Shown: positions 20,229 to 28,612 of the stretch, in pieces
How the letters are laid out: each line of letters begins with the position of its first letter
Position numbering within the stretch: position 1 is the stretch's first letter
Assembly (NCBI GenBank): GCA_030530865.1
Contig: JAUMUC010000001.1
Span: 124,001-188,000, forward strand
Direction: 5' to 3'
Source of the DNA: Lactobacillus sp.
Lineage (GTDB): Bacteria; Bacillota; Bacilli; Lactobacillales; Lactobacillaceae
DNA length: 64,000 bases
Made by a program: the position numbers and the translations under genes
Notes under the pieces: model-generated
Told to the model about the DNA's origin: nothing
The model's database searches: none
What the model saw: the letters and a program-made list of their open reading frames with translations, nothing else

Positions 20229-20810
20229 TTATTTAGCGTTAGTTACGATTTCGTCAATTAAACCGTATTCCTTAGCTTCTTCAGCTGAAAGGTAGTTGTC
20301 ACGTTCAGTGTCTTTAAGAATCTTTTCGATTGGTTGACCTGTAGTTTCGTGCAAGATTTGGTTAAGTTTCTTTCTGCTCTTTAAAATTTCGTTTGCAGCA
20401 ATTTGAATATCGGTTTGTTGACCTTGTGCACCACCTAAAGGTTGGTGAATTAAGACAGTTGAGTTTGGCAAAGCAAAACGCTTACCCTTGGCACCACTTG
20501 TTAACAAAATAGATGCCATTGAAGCAGCCATACCAATAGCAATTGTAGAAACATCACTTTTGATGAAGTTCATAGTATCCATAATTGCTAAACCTGAAGT
20601 AATTACACCACCAGGTGAGTTAATGTATAAAGAAATATCCTTAGTGTTATCTTGTGCATCGAGGAATAAAAGTTGAGCAATGATGGTATTAGCCATTTGG
20701 TCATTAATTTCACCGCTAAGCATAATAATTCTGTCTTTTAAAAGGCGAGAATAGATGTCATATGCTCTTTCTCCACGTGCAGTTTGTTCAATAACTGTAG
20801 GTACTAACAT
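20229..20810 (-). CDS. clpP: ATP-dependent Clp protease proteolytic subunit
   Basis: Tetradecameric serine protease that works with Clp ATPases in protein quality control. Catalytic Ser97 ([10 protein letters not shown]) and His122 ([11 protein letters not shown]) are in place, the conserved SPGG oxyanion region precedes them. ATG at 20810-20808 gives [15 protein letters not shown], 193 residues, and has a perfect AGGAGGTAATTTT ribosome-binding site; the upstream in-frame ATG at 20834 lacks one. A promoter and a CIRCE-like inverted repeat lie directly upstream. The gene converges on patB. Confidence 0.97.
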   Translation of the reverse strand: MLVPTVIEQTARGERAYDIYSRLLKDRIIMLSGEINDQMANTIIAQLLFLDAQDNTKDISLYINSPGGVITSGLAIMDTMNFIKSDVSTIAIGMAASMASILLTSGAKGKRFALPNSTVLIHQPLGGAQGQQTDIQIAANEILKSRKKLNQILHETTGQPIEKILKDTERDNYLSAEEAKEYGLIDEIVTNAK

Positions 20811-20827
20811 AAAATTACCTCCTATAA

Positions 20828-20854
20828 TTAGCACTCAATAGTGTACTCTGCTAA
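20828..20854 (-). promoter_or_regulatory. CIRCE-like HrcA operator of clpP
   Basis: Plus strand TTAGCACTC (20828-20836), 9 bases, then CTCTGCTAA (20846-20854). The CIRCE consensus is TTAGCACTC-N9-GAGTGCTAA: one arm is perfect, the other matches 6 of 9, with exact 9-base spacing. It touches the clpP -10 and covers the expected transcription start, the standard place for an HrcA operator. Confidence 0.72.
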
Positions 20855-20882
20855 TTAAAGCACTAATCAAATTTTTTGTCAA
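20854..20882 (-). promoter_or_regulatory. clpP sigma-A promoter
   Basis: On the minus strand: perfect -35 TTGACA (plus-strand 20877-20882), 17-base spacer, -10 TTTAAT (20854-20859). Confidence 0.82.
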
Positions 20883-20961
20883 TTTACTAGTTTCAGTATG
20901 GATATTGAGAGAGAAGATGTCAAACATAAAGATTTTTTAAAAAATTGCCATACAAATGTGC

Positions 20962-20967
20962 TATACT
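20962..20967 (+). promoter_or_regulatory. Extended -10 promoter of the secreted-protein gene
   Basis: TGC-TATACT (TGN extension plus -10) lies 34 bases before ATG 21002; no good -35 is present at 17 bases, as expected for an extended -10 promoter. Confidence 0.5.
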
Positions 20968-21001
20968 ATCAAATGGCTTATTTTATATATTGGAGGACAA
21001 T

Positions 21002-22570
21002 ATGAAGATTAAGAGTATGTTATGTGCATCACTAATCGCTACTCTTGCTTTTAGTGGATACAACGTTCAACGTGCACAAGCTAAGCAAACTAATTATCGT
21101 AAAGTTATGACCAAGATGCCAGGTACTAAGACTTTTGGTATCTACAAAACAATTTCTGGTAACAAACCAAAGGGTAAGATTACCAACACTTCATACTTTA
21201 AGTACAGCCATATTGAAACTAGTACTAAGCGTACTACTAAGAATGGTACTTACTGGTACATTGCAATCAATGGACGTAATGTTGGTTGGGTTAACCAAAA
21301 CTGGTTCCAACGTAACAAGATTTCAGCTGTAAAGAAGATTTCACTTGTTAGAGATTGGACCGATGGTGGTGGTCACAACTATACTGATAAGTTTAAGACT
21401 CTAGACGCAGTTAACTGGGTAACTGACAGTACTGGTACTGTTTTAGATAACAGCAAGATTACGGCATCAGATTCAACTTTGACTGCTTCAACTCCAGGAA
21501 CTAAGACTGTTACTTTGACTTGTGGTAAAGCTAAGGCTTCAATTCAAGTTACAGTTCGTGAAAATCCAACTGAAGGTTCTGCTAGTTTATTGAGTATTTC
21601 TAAATTCGGTAAGGGTAGTAGCAAGGCAAACCCACCAAAGACCCACTTTGGTTCATCACCTAACTACAAGAACTCAATTACCAACAAACCTGAAACTATA
21701 AATCAAAAGTTTAGTTTGCAAAGCAATGCATTCAACATTAGCTTTACTACTAAGTTCTACCAACCAGTTCGTTTCTCATTTGACAGTGACGAAGGTGGTA
21801 ACAAGATCAACAATGTTGGTCACATTAATGAAGGTATGACCATGCACGACAAGTGGTTGTTTGTCAGCTTACTCGGTAAGGAAAGTGACATGCAAGGTCA
21901 CGTTGTTGGTTACAACCTTTCAAAGATGAACAGAACTTATGCACAAAGACTTCGTTCAATGCCAATGAAGAAGTTCCAACAATACTGCAAGAACATTAAA
22001 GTTTCTCCATTAGTATTAACTGGTCACGGTCAAGCAATGGGTTCATCAAGCAAGTATGTTTACTTAATTGCTAACAACCACAAGACTGCAAGCAGTAACG
22101 AACCAATCAGATTGGTTCAATTAAACCGTAGCAACATGGAAATGAACAGCATTACTACCTTTAGAATTGCTGCTGGTTCAAAGAACCGTTACATCCATAA
22201 CGCATACATTGGTTCTGATAACAAGCTTTACGCTATTTTCAGAAACGGTGGATCAAAGAATTATGAATTCTGGAGTGTAACTAAGCAAAGTAATGGTGAA
22301 TGGGTACCTAAGCAAGATGCAGGTATGACTGGCCAATTTGTCAAGAACGGTTCACCTGTTCAAGGTTTTGCTTACGATATTCCAAATGGAAACTACTACG
22401 TAGCATTTAACGACTACATTTTCCGTGTTGATTCTAAGGGTAAGCTTGTTGCTACATACGGAAGCATGGGCTTTGGCCGTGAAATTGAAGGAATTGCCGT
22501 AAACAATGGACGTTTGTATGTCAACTTAGCACAACGTGCTCAATTAGTTGAATCAAACCCACTTAAATAA
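21002..22570 (+). CDS. Secreted basic surface protein with GW-like N-terminal domain, unknown function
   Basis: 522 residues from ATG 21002 (TGGAGGACAAT ribosome-binding site); the frame opens earlier but without a start signal. Residues 1-27 are a signal peptide (MKIKSM, hydrophobic core, VQRAQA cleavage site). Residues about 30-105 resemble a GW/SH3-like cell-wall-binding module (YRKVMTKMPGTKTFGIYKT...YWYIAINGRNVGWVNQNWF). Residues about 108-190 look like a bacterial Ig-like fold (SLVRDWTDGGG...KTVTLTC...ASIQVTV). The remainder is beta-rich, possibly propeller-like. The protein is K/N/T rich and basic, like S-layer-associated proteins of this group. Codon use (AAC, TAC, AAG, GGT) equals that of the glycolytic genes, suggesting abundant synthesis. 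A glycosyltransferase follows after 17 bases. Confidence 0.8.
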   Translation: MKIKSMLCASLIATLAFSGYNVQRAQAKQTNYRKVMTKMPGTKTFGIYKTISGNKPKGKITNTSYFKYSHIETSTKRTTKNGTYWYIAINGRNVGWVNQNWFQRNKISAVKKISLVRDWTDGGGHNYTDKFKTLDAVNWVTDSTGTVLDNSKITASDSTLTASTPGTKTVTLTCGKAKASIQVTVRENPTEGSASLLSISKFGKGSSKANPPKTHFGSSPNYKNSITNKPETINQKFSLQSNAFNISFTTKFYQPVRFSFDSDEGGNKINNVGHINEGMTMHDKWLFVSLLGKESDMQGHVVGYNLSKMNRTYAQRLRSMPMKKFQQYCKNIKVSPLVLTGHGQAMGSSSKYVYLIANNHKTASSNEPIRLVQLNRSNMEMNSITTFRIAAGSKNRYIHNAYIGSDNKLYAIFRNGGSKNYEFWSVTKQSNGEWVPKQDAGMTGQFVKNGSPVQGFAYDIPNGNYYVAFNDYIFRVDSKGKLVATYGSMGFGREIEGIAVNNGRLYVNLAQRAQLVESNPLK

Positions 22571-22587
22571 TAAAAAAGGACGTAAGA

Positions 22588-23514
22588 ATGGATAAAGTAT
22601 CAATCGTTGTACCTTGTTTTAATGAAGAAGAAGCATTGCATCCATATTATGAAGCAATGTCAGAAATCAGAAAGACGTTACCATTTGAAATCGAATTTTG
22701 GATGGTAAACGACGGCTCAAGAGACAATACTCTTGAAGTAATTAAAGAATTACATGCTGCAGATCCATCAGTGCATTACATTTCTTTTTCAAGAAACTTC
22801 GGTAAAGAAAGTGCAATGTACGCTGGTCTTAAAGCTGCAACTGGTGATTATGTCGTCGTAATGGATGCCGATTTACAAGATCCACCTGAATTCTTAGATA
22901 AAATGTATTCAGAAATCCAAGAAAAAGGTCTTGATTGTGTAGGAACTCGTCGTGTTGACCGTGAAGGTGAACCTAAAGTGATTAGTTTCTTCAGCAACCT
23001 TTTCTACAAAGTTATTAACCGCATGATTGATTTCGAAATTGTTCCTGGAGCAAGAGACTTCAGAATGATGAACCGTAAAATGGTTAATGCAGTTATCGCT
23101 ATGCCTGAATACTCAAGATTTAGTAAGGGAATTTTCTCATGGGTAGGATTCAAGACTGAATTCTTGGAATATCCAAACATTCCACGGGTTGCTGGTGAAA
23201 CTTCATGGAACTTCTGGAAGCTTTTCAAATATGCAATGGACGGTATTGCTGACTTCTCACAATTACCATTAGCTATTGCTGCTTGGATTGGTTCATTTAG
23301 TTCATTAGCTGCATTGATTGGCTTTATTGGAATTATCATTAGACATATGGTTACCCCAGCAGCTGCTGTTGATGGATGGTCATCAATGGTTTGTGTTGTC
23401 CTTTTAATGGGCGGACTTCAAATGTTGACTATTGGTATTATTGGTAGATACATCGGTAAGATTTACTTGCAAGTTAAGAATCGACCAATTTACATCATTA
23501 GTGAAAAAGAATAA
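22588..23514 (+). CDS. Polyprenyl-phosphate glycosyltransferase (GtrB/YkoT-like, GT2)
   Basis: Transfers a sugar, usually glucose, from a nucleotide donor to bactoprenyl phosphate at the inner face of the membrane, supplying extracytoplasmic glycosylation of teichoic acids or proteins. The GT-A domain has VVPCFNEEEALHPYYE at the N terminus, the DADLQDPPE metal/nucleotide site near residue 92, and the family RRVDREGEP and SRNFGKE segments; two C-terminal membrane helices follow (roughly residues 232-255 and 265-290). 308 residues, full length. AAAAGGACG precedes the ATG. It is in an operon with the secreted protein, which could be its target or coregulated. No flippase gene is beside it. Confidence 0.9.
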   Translation: MDKVSIVVPCFNEEEALHPYYEAMSEIRKTLPFEIEFWMVNDGSRDNTLEVIKELHAADPSVHYISFSRNFGKESAMYAGLKAATGDYVVVMDADLQDPPEFLDKMYSEIQEKGLDCVGTRRVDREGEPKVISFFSNLFYKVINRMIDFEIVPGARDFRMMNRKMVNAVIAMPEYSRFSKGIFSWVGFKTEFLEYPNIPRVAGETSWNFWKLFKYAMDGIADFSQLPLAIAAWIGSFSSLAALIGFIGIIIRHMVTPAAAVDGWSSMVCVVLLMGGLQMLTIGIIGRYIGKIYLQVKNRPIYIISEKE

Positions 23515-23520
23515 AAAGAA

Positions 23521-23552
23521 AAAGAGCTTAGTTGAAACTAAGCTCTTTTTTT
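23521..23552 (+). terminator. Rho-independent terminator after the glycosyltransferase
   Basis: Ten-base stem AGAGCTTAGT / ACTAAGCTCT with T tract; also A-rich on the other side, so it may act in both directions for the tRNA coming from the minus strand. Confidence 0.88.
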
Positions 23553-23554
23553 GA

Positions 23555-23626
23555 TGGGGCCCCTGGGAGTCGAACCCAGATTTTAAGAACCGGAATCTTA
23601 CGTGCGATCCATTACACTAAGGCCCC
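23555..23626 (-). tRNA. tRNA-Arg (anticodon CCG)
   Basis: Minus strand cloverleaf of 72 nt: acceptor GGGGCCT pairs with GGGCCCC (one G-T), T arm CTGGG-TTCGACT-CCCAG, anticodon stem TAAGA/TCTTA with loop TTCCGGT, anticodon CCG reading CGG. CCA is not encoded. CGG is rare in the genes of this window. Confidence 0.95.
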
Positions 23627-23692
23627 TAAATACCTTAAGTTAGTATAGTCAAAAAAATCGAAAGATGCAAAACTTTTTTCTGCGTTATAAAC

Positions 23693-23721
23693 TTGTAATC
23701 TTGAATTTAGATTGTTATACT
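23693..23721 (+). promoter_or_regulatory. cggR-gap promoter
   Basis: TTGTAA (23693-23698), 17-base spacer, TATACT (23716-23721) with a TG extension. It gives a leader of about 120 bases before the cggR ATG. Confidence 0.65.
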
Positions 23722-23736
23722 AAGTATGTCGATTGG

Positions 23737-23777
23737 GGAGGAAACCTTTTGTAAAAAAGCCAAAGGTTAATACCTCT
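23737..23777 (+). other. Leader hairpin in the cggR mRNA
   Basis: AACCTTT (23743-23749) pairs with AAAGGTT (23762-23768), and an outer helix GAGG (23738-23741) pairs with CCTC (23773-23776). It encloses an SD-like GGGGAGG that precedes a TTG-TAA start-stop pair but no real gene. Confidence 0.45.
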
Positions 23778-23793
23778 TATATTTTTAGTGAAC

Positions 23794-23836
23794 CTGGGAC
23801 ATAAAGTGCCAATGTGTTTGACACAAAATGTCCCAG
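23794..23836 (+). promoter_or_regulatory. Putative CggR operator
   Basis: Perfect 8-base inverted arms CTGGGACA (23794-23801) and TGTCCCAG (23829-23836). It can also be read as two tandem GGGAC-N6-TGTC type half-operators (TGGGAC-N6-TGCC and TTTGAC-N6-TGTC), the arrangement known for the Bacillus CggR operator, and lies between the promoter and the cggR start as there. Confidence 0.7.
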
Positions 23837-23849
23837 TGGAAGGACGAAG

Positions 23850-24878
23850 ATGGATTCAGAATTAACTTTAATCCAAGCATTGATGCCTGAAGCACTAAGA
23901 GTTTTTCGACAACGCTATCTCATTTTGGAGCAAATCAATCTTTCAGCTCCGGTTGGAAGAAGAATGGTTGCTTCGAAGTTAGGAATTTCCGAAAGAAAAA
24001 TTCGAACAGAAACAGAGTTGTTAGCTCAACTTGGATTGATCGAAGTTAAAAGTTTTGGAATGTTTTTAACCGAGAAAGGCGAAGAAGTATTGCAGGAAGG
24101 TGCACCTGTCATTGACCGTTTGTTTAATGCAGACGAAACAGAAGTGCAACTTGCCAAGAAATTAGGAATTGAAAGAACGATAATTGTACCTGGAGATTGC
24201 TACTTGCAAGATCGGGTTTATGAACAGATGGGTGAGCAATTGAGTTTAGCACTTGATCTCTTACTTCCATTGGGAAAAACGATTATTACAGTTCTTGGTG
24301 GCGATTCATTATCAAATGGTGCCAGCAGTCTTTCTCCTAAGTTAGCCAATAATCGTCAATTGGAATTTATTCCAGGACGAGGGGCATTGGGAGAAAATGT
24401 GACAACACAAAGTAATACGATTGTCCAAAAGATGGCTGCAAAAACTGGAGGTACTTACAAAACATTGTATTTACCTGAACAAGTTTCACCAGATGCATAT
24501 CGCTCACTAATTCGTGAACCTGCAATCGCAGATATTTTACAAGATATTTCTCGCAGTGATGCTTTGTTACATGGAATTGGCTTAGCTGATGAAATGGCAA
24601 GGCGAAGGGGCTACAATTCAATTCAGCTCTCAGAACTAAGAGAAAAGAAGGCTGTCACCGAATGCTTCGGGTGTTTCTTCGATGACAAAGGCCGGATTGT
24701 TGAACGCATCACCCAGGTTGGATTGCAGTTCGAGAATCTAAATAAAATACCCCACATATTTGCTTTTGCTGGAGGCCGAAAGAAGGCTGACGCAATTATG
24801 GCATATATGCACACCGCACCACATCAAACCTGGTTAATTACTGATGAAGGTGCCTCAGAAGCGATTTTAAAGAAGTAA
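23850..24878 (+). CDS. cggR: Central glycolytic genes regulator CggR (SorC/DeoR family)
   Basis: Sugar-phosphate-responsive repressor of the gap operon; fructose-1,6-bisphosphate relieves repression in Bacillus. 342 residues from ATG 23850 (AGTGGAAGGACG); an earlier in-frame start at 23814 would lie inside the operator and has no ribosome-binding site. The N-terminal winged helix-turn-helix (GRRMVASKLGISERKIRTETELL) is followed by a SorC sugar-binding domain with GGDSLSNGASSLSP, a glycine-rich GRGALGENVTTQSN segment and HGIGLADEMARRRG. It precedes gap by 51 bases. Confidence 0.95.
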   Translation: MDSELTLIQALMPEALRVFRQRYLILEQINLSAPVGRRMVASKLGISERKIRTETELLAQLGLIEVKSFGMFLTEKGEEVLQEGAPVIDRLFNADETEVQLAKKLGIERTIIVPGDCYLQDRVYEQMGEQLSLALDLLLPLGKTIITVLGGDSLSNGASSLSPKLANNRQLEFIPGRGALGENVTTQSNTIVQKMAAKTGGTYKTLYLPEQVSPDAYRSLIREPAIADILQDISRSDALLHGIGLADEMARRRGYNSIQLSELREKKAVTECFGCFFDDKGRIVERITQVGLQFENLNKIPHIFAFAGGRKKADAIMAYMHTAPHQTWLITDEGASEAILKK

Positions 24879-24929
24879 GCTTCTTTAAAATAAAATGTTG
24901 TTTATAGTTCTTAAGGAGGACTTTAGGAT

Positions 24930-25946
24930 ATGACAGTTAAAATTGGTATTAACGGTTTCGGCCGTATCGGACGTTTAGCATTCCGTCGTATTATGGAATT
25001 AGGCGAAAAGTCAAAGGACATCGAAGTTGTTGCTATTAACGACTTGACTACTCCAGCACTTTTAGCTCACTTATTGAAGTATGACTCAACTCACGGAACT
25101 TTCAACCACGAAGTTTCAGCTACTGAAGACTCAATCGTAGTTGACGGTAAGAAGTACCGTGTTTACGCTGAACCACAAGCACAAAACATTCCTTGGGTTA
25201 AGAACGACGGTGTTGACTTCGTTCTTGAATGTACTGGTTTCTACACTTCAAAGGCTAAGTCACAAGCTCACCTTGACGCTGGTGCTAAGCGTGTATTGAT
25301 CTCAGCTCCTGCAGGTAACGACTTGAAGACTATCGTTTACTCAGTAAACGAAAACACTTTGACTGCAGACGACAAGATCGTTTCAGCTGGTTCATGTACT
25401 ACTAACTCACTTGCTCCAATGGTTAACGCATTGAACAAGGAATTCGGTATCCAAGTTGGTACTATGACTACTATCCACGCATTTACTTCAACTCAAATGG
25501 TATTGGATGGTCCAGTTCGTGGTGGTAACTTACGTGCTGCACGTACTGCTTCAGCAAACATTATTCCTCACTCAACTGGTGCTGCTAAGGCTATTGGTCT
25601 TGTAATTCCAGAATTGAACGGTAAGTTGAACGGTCACGCACAACGTGTACCAGTTGTTGACGGTTCTGTAACTGAATTAGTTTCAATCCTTGACAAGGAC
25701 GTAACTGCTGACCAAATTAACGAAGCTATGAAGAAGTACGAAAGCCCATCATTCGCATACAACGCTGACTCAATCGTATCAAGCGATGTATTAGGTATGA
25801 CTGCTGGTGCTATCTTTGACCCAACTCAAACTATGGTAACTACTGCAGGTGACAAGCAACTTGTTAAGACTGTTTCATGGTACGACAACGAATACAGCTT
25901 CACTTGCCAAATGGTTCGTACTTTATTGAAATTTGCTACTCTTTAA
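24930..25946 (+). CDS. gap: Glyceraldehyde-3-phosphate dehydrogenase
   Basis: NAD-dependent oxidative phosphorylation of glyceraldehyde 3-phosphate in glycolysis. NAD-binding [14 protein letters not shown] at the N terminus, catalytic Cys156 in SAGSCTTN, and the C-terminal [13 protein letters not shown] are intact; 338 residues. Strong ribosome-binding site AAGGAGGA. Extremely biased codons (AAC, TAC, GAC, CGT, ACT) mark one of the most highly expressed genes here. A strong hairpin lies between it and pgk. Confidence 0.98.
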   Translation: MTVKIGINGFGRIGRLAFRRIMELGEKSKDIEVVAINDLTTPALLAHLLKYDSTHGTFNHEVSATEDSIVVDGKKYRVYAEPQAQNIPWVKNDGVDFVLECTGFYTSKAKSQAHLDAGAKRVLISAPAGNDLKTIVYSVNENTLTADDKIVSAGSCTTNSLAPMVNALNKEFGIQVGTMTTIHAFTSTQMVLDGPVRGGNLRAARTASANIIPHSTGAAKAIGLVIPELNGKLNGHAQRVPVVDGSVTELVSILDKDVTADQINEAMKKYESPSFAYNADSIVSSDVLGMTAGAIFDPTQTMVTTAGDKQLVKTVSWYDNEYSFTCQMVRTLLKFATL

Positions 25947-25974
25947 TTTTTAAATTAAATTATCGAATAGTATC

Positions 25975-26010
25975 AAAAAAGGTGAAGGGAGATCTTCCCT
26001 TCACCTTTTT
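25975..26010 (+). terminator. Strong hairpin/terminator between gap and pgk
   Basis: Stem AAAAAGGTGAAGGGA / TTCCCTTCACCTTTTT with GATC in the loop and a T tract, ending 27 bases before the pgk ATG. No room for a promoter remains between its T tract and pgk, so it may be a partial terminator that lowers pgk-tpiA relative to gap, or a 3' stabiliser of gap mRNA. Confidence 0.85.
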
Positions 26011-26037
26011 AAATGAAATTACTTCGGAGGTAAACTC

Positions 26038-27249
26038 ATGGCTAAATTAAACATTTCAGACCTTGATGTTAAGGGCAAGAAAGTTCTTGTTCGTGTTGAC
26101 TTCAATGTCCCAATTAAAAATGGTGTTATCGGAGACGACAACCGTATCGTTGCTGCTCTTCCAACTATTAACTACATTTTAGACAACGGTGGTTCAGCAA
26201 TTCTTTTAAGTCACTTAGGACGTATTAAGAGTGACGAAGACAAGAAAGAATTGTCATTGAAGCCAGTTGCTGCACGTTTAGGCGAACTTTTGAAGAAGGA
26301 TGTAGAATTTGTTCCTGAAAACGAAGGTTCAGCTGTTGAAACTGCAGTAAAGAACTTGAAGCCAGGTGAAGTTGTTGTTCTTGAAAACACTCGTTTCCAA
26401 GATATCGACAACGACTTTGGTAAGCGTGAATCAAAGAATGATCCAAAGCTTGGTGAATACTGGGCAGGTTTGGGTGATATCTTTGTTAACGATGCATTTG
26501 GTACTGCTCACAGAAGCCACGCATCAAACGTAGGTATCGCTACTGCAATGAAGGCTGCTGGTAAGCCAGTTGCTTCAGGTTTCTTGATTGAAAAAGAAAT
26601 CAAGTTCTTAGGTGACGCTGTTTCAAACCCAGTTCACCCATTTGTAACTATCTTGGGTGGTGCTAAGGTATCAGACAAGATCGGTGTTATTAACAACTTG
26701 ATTCCTAAGTCAGACCACATCTTAATCGGTGGTGGTATGGCTTACACATTCTTAGCAGCTAAGGGTCACAAGATCGGTAAGTCATTGTTTGAAGAAGACA
26801 AGCTTGAATTAGCTAAGCAATTATTAGCTGAAGCTGGTGACAAGTTAGTATTGCCAGTTGATAGTGTTGCTGCAACTGAATTCTCAAACGATGCTTCACA
26901 CGAAGTTGTTGGTGAAGATATTCCTGACAACGAAATGGGTCTTGATATTGGTCCTAAGTCAGTTGAATTGTTCAAGTCAATCTTGAAGGATGCTAAGACT
27001 GTTGTATGGAACGGACCTATGGGTTGTTTCGAAATGCCTAACTACGCTGAAGGTACTTTGGAAGTTGGACGTACTTTAGCTGATTTGACTGACGCAACTA
27101 CTATCATCGGTGGTGGTGACTCAACTGCTGCAGCTAAGCAATTAGGTATTGCTCCTAAGATTAGCCACATCTCAACTGGTGGTGGTGCTTCACTTGAATA
27201 CCTTGAAGGTAAGGAATTACCAGGTGTAGCTTGCATCTCAGACAAATAG
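26038..27249 (+). CDS. pgk: Phosphoglycerate kinase
   Basis: Transfers phosphate from 1,3-bisphosphoglycerate to ADP. N-terminal [15 protein letters not shown], the substrate-binding [14 protein letters not shown] region, the hinge, the [11 protein letters not shown] loop and the C-terminal [13 protein letters not shown] and [13 protein letters not shown] nucleotide loops are all present in 403 residues. ATG 26038 follows CGGAGGTAAACTC. tpiA follows after 18 bases. Codon use is highly biased as in gap. Confidence 0.98.
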   Translation: MAKLNISDLDVKGKKVLVRVDFNVPIKNGVIGDDNRIVAALPTINYILDNGGSAILLSHLGRIKSDEDKKELSLKPVAARLGELLKKDVEFVPENEGSAVETAVKNLKPGEVVVLENTRFQDIDNDFGKRESKNDPKLGEYWAGLGDIFVNDAFGTAHRSHASNVGIATAMKAAGKPVASGFLIEKEIKFLGDAVSNPVHPFVTILGGAKVSDKIGVINNLIPKSDHILIGGGMAYTFLAAKGHKIGKSLFEEDKLELAKQLLAEAGDKLVLPVDSVAATEFSNDASHEVVGEDIPDNEMGLDIGPKSVELFKSILKDAKTVVWNGPMGCFEMPNYAEGTLEVGRTLADLTDATTIIGGGDSTAAAKQLGIAPKISHISTGGGASLEYLEGKELPGVACISDK

Positions 27250-27267
27250 AAAGAAGGACATTTTTCA

Positions 27268-28023
27268 ATGAGAACACCAATTATTGCTGGTAACTGGAAG
27301 TTACACAACAATCCAGAACAAACTACTGCTTTTGTTGAAGCTGTTAAAGCAAAGCTTCCTAAGAACACAAAGGTAGAAACTGTTATCGCAGCTCCAGCTG
27401 TTGACCTTGATGCTTTGAGAAAAGCAGCTAAGGGTAGCGAATTACACATTGCTGCTGAAAACTGCTACTTTGAAGACGAAGGTGCTTTCACTGGTGAAAC
27501 TTCACCTAAAGTACTTAAGGAAATGGGTATCGACTACTGCATCATTGGACACAGTGAACGTCGTGACTACTTCCACGAAACTGATGAAGACATCAACAAG
27601 AAGGCTAAGGCACTTTTTGCTAACGGTGTTTTACCAATTATTTGTTGTGGTGAATCACTTGAAGTTCGTGAAGCTAACAAGCAAAACGAATGGGTAGTTG
27701 GCCAAATCAAGAAGGCTCTTGAAGGTTTATCAAGTGAACAAGTTGCTAAACTTGTTATTGCTTACGAACCAATCTGGGCAATCGGTACTGGTAAGACTGC
27801 TACAAGTGATCAAGCCGAAGAAATGTGCAAGACTATCCGTGAAACTATCAAGGACTTGTACGATGAAACTACTGCAGAAAACGTTCGTATTCAATACGGT
27901 GGTTCTGTAAAACCTGCAAATGTTAAGGAATTGATGGCTAAGCCAAACATTGATGGTGGTTTAGTTGGTGGGGCTTCTCTTGAACCTGACTCATACTTAG
28001 CATTGGCAAATTACCAAGATTAA
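27268..28023 (+). CDS. tpiA: Triosephosphate isomerase
   Basis: Interconverts dihydroxyacetone phosphate and glyceraldehyde 3-phosphate. NWKLHNN at the N terminus carries the active-site Asn and Lys, His95 is in [11 protein letters not shown], Glu167 in [12 protein letters not shown], and the phosphate loop YGGSVKPAN follows. 251 residues. AGAAGGACA precedes the ATG; last gene of the cggR-gap-pgk-tpiA cluster. Enolase is not part of it. Confidence 0.98.
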   Translation: MRTPIIAGNWKLHNNPEQTTAFVEAVKAKLPKNTKVETVIAAPAVDLDALRKAAKGSELHIAAENCYFEDEGAFTGETSPKVLKEMGIDYCIIGHSERRDYFHETDEDINKKAKALFANGVLPIICCGESLEVREANKQNEWVVGQIKKALEGLSSEQVAKLVIAYEPIWAIGTGKTATSDQAEEMCKTIRETIKDLYDETTAENVRIQYGGSVKPANVKELMAKPNIDGGLVGGASLEPDSYLALANYQD

Positions 28024-28028
28024 TTGTT

Positions 28029-28066
28029 AAAAAAGAGCTACTACGATTTGTAGTAACTCTTTTTTT
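28029..28066 (+). terminator. Bidirectional terminator between tpiA and the converging gene
   Basis: GAG-TACTAC stem with GTAGTA-CTC, one internal mismatch, GATTT loop, A tract on the left and T tract on the right; it abuts the stop of the minus-strand gene. Confidence 0.85.
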
Positions 28067-28541
28067 ATGCTCTGATTACTTTTAATGGAAAATCTGGTAA
28101 ACGTAAAGGTGTCATTTTCCATTTGTTCAAGAGGACGCAAATCAATAAGATGAAAAATGCATCTTCAAAATCATCAATTTCACAATCTAAGGTGATTGGG
28201 TCATCAATGATGATTTTCATGCTGGCGACCACTTTGGCAAAGCGACGAAAGGTGAAGCTATCTTTGTTACGTGTAATTAATAAATGTCGTTTTTGTAAAT
28301 AAAAGGCATTAGGAAAATGCTTTAAGTAGCAGACAGGATAACCTTCTACGTCGATGCCATAGCTTTTTTGTAGACGACTATTACTTTTAAAAAGTCTACC
28401 TAATTCATTGTGTGATAAGTCCTGAATAAAAATGGTTTGTTTAGGACCAGCTAAGTTTCCTTTGATTAGATATAGTGGCTCATTTTTATGATTTGTAACT
28501 GCCATTTCTCCTAGAGGACTTAATTTAATCAAGAATTTCAT
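28065..28541 (-). CDS. Conserved hypothetical protein, possibly LURP-one/tubby C-terminal-like fold
   Basis: 158 residues from ATG 28541, chosen because TGAGGTTT lies 6 bases before it; the frame opens earlier without a ribosome-binding site. Short alternating beta segments (MKFLIKLSPLGEMAVTN, EPLYLIKGNL, QTIFIQDLS, ELGRLFKS) resemble YxjI/LURP-one proteins; there is one hydrophobic stretch near the C terminus (DAFFILLICVLL). No catalytic motif is visible and I do not assign a function. It is monocistronic and converges on tpiA. Confidence 0.65.
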   Translation of the reverse strand: MKFLIKLSPLGEMAVTNHKNEPLYLIKGNLAGPKQTIFIQDLSHNELGRLFKSNSRLQKSYGIDVEGYPVCYLKHFPNAFYLQKRHLLITRNKDSFTFRRFAKVVASMKIIIDDPITLDCEIDDFEDAFFILLICVLLNKWKMTPLRLPDFPLKVIRA

Positions 28542-28612
28542 AATAAACCTCATATTAATCGGCAAAACATTTAACTTCATGATAACATAAAGTCAGATTA
28601 GGAGGCGTAATC

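Noticed and set aside
20864..20883. CtsR heptads upstream of clpP
   Set aside because: Two TCAAA-like words occur but their spacing is 5 rather than 3 bases and the first lacks G; the CIRCE-like site fits better.
23004..23339. 111-codon antisense frame in the glycosyltransferase gene
   Set aside because: No start signals and composition mirrors the sense gene.
27042..27449. 135-codon antisense frame across pgk-tpiA
   Set aside because: Runs opposite to strongly codon-biased glycolytic genes and has no ribosome-binding site; such long shadows are expected from that bias.
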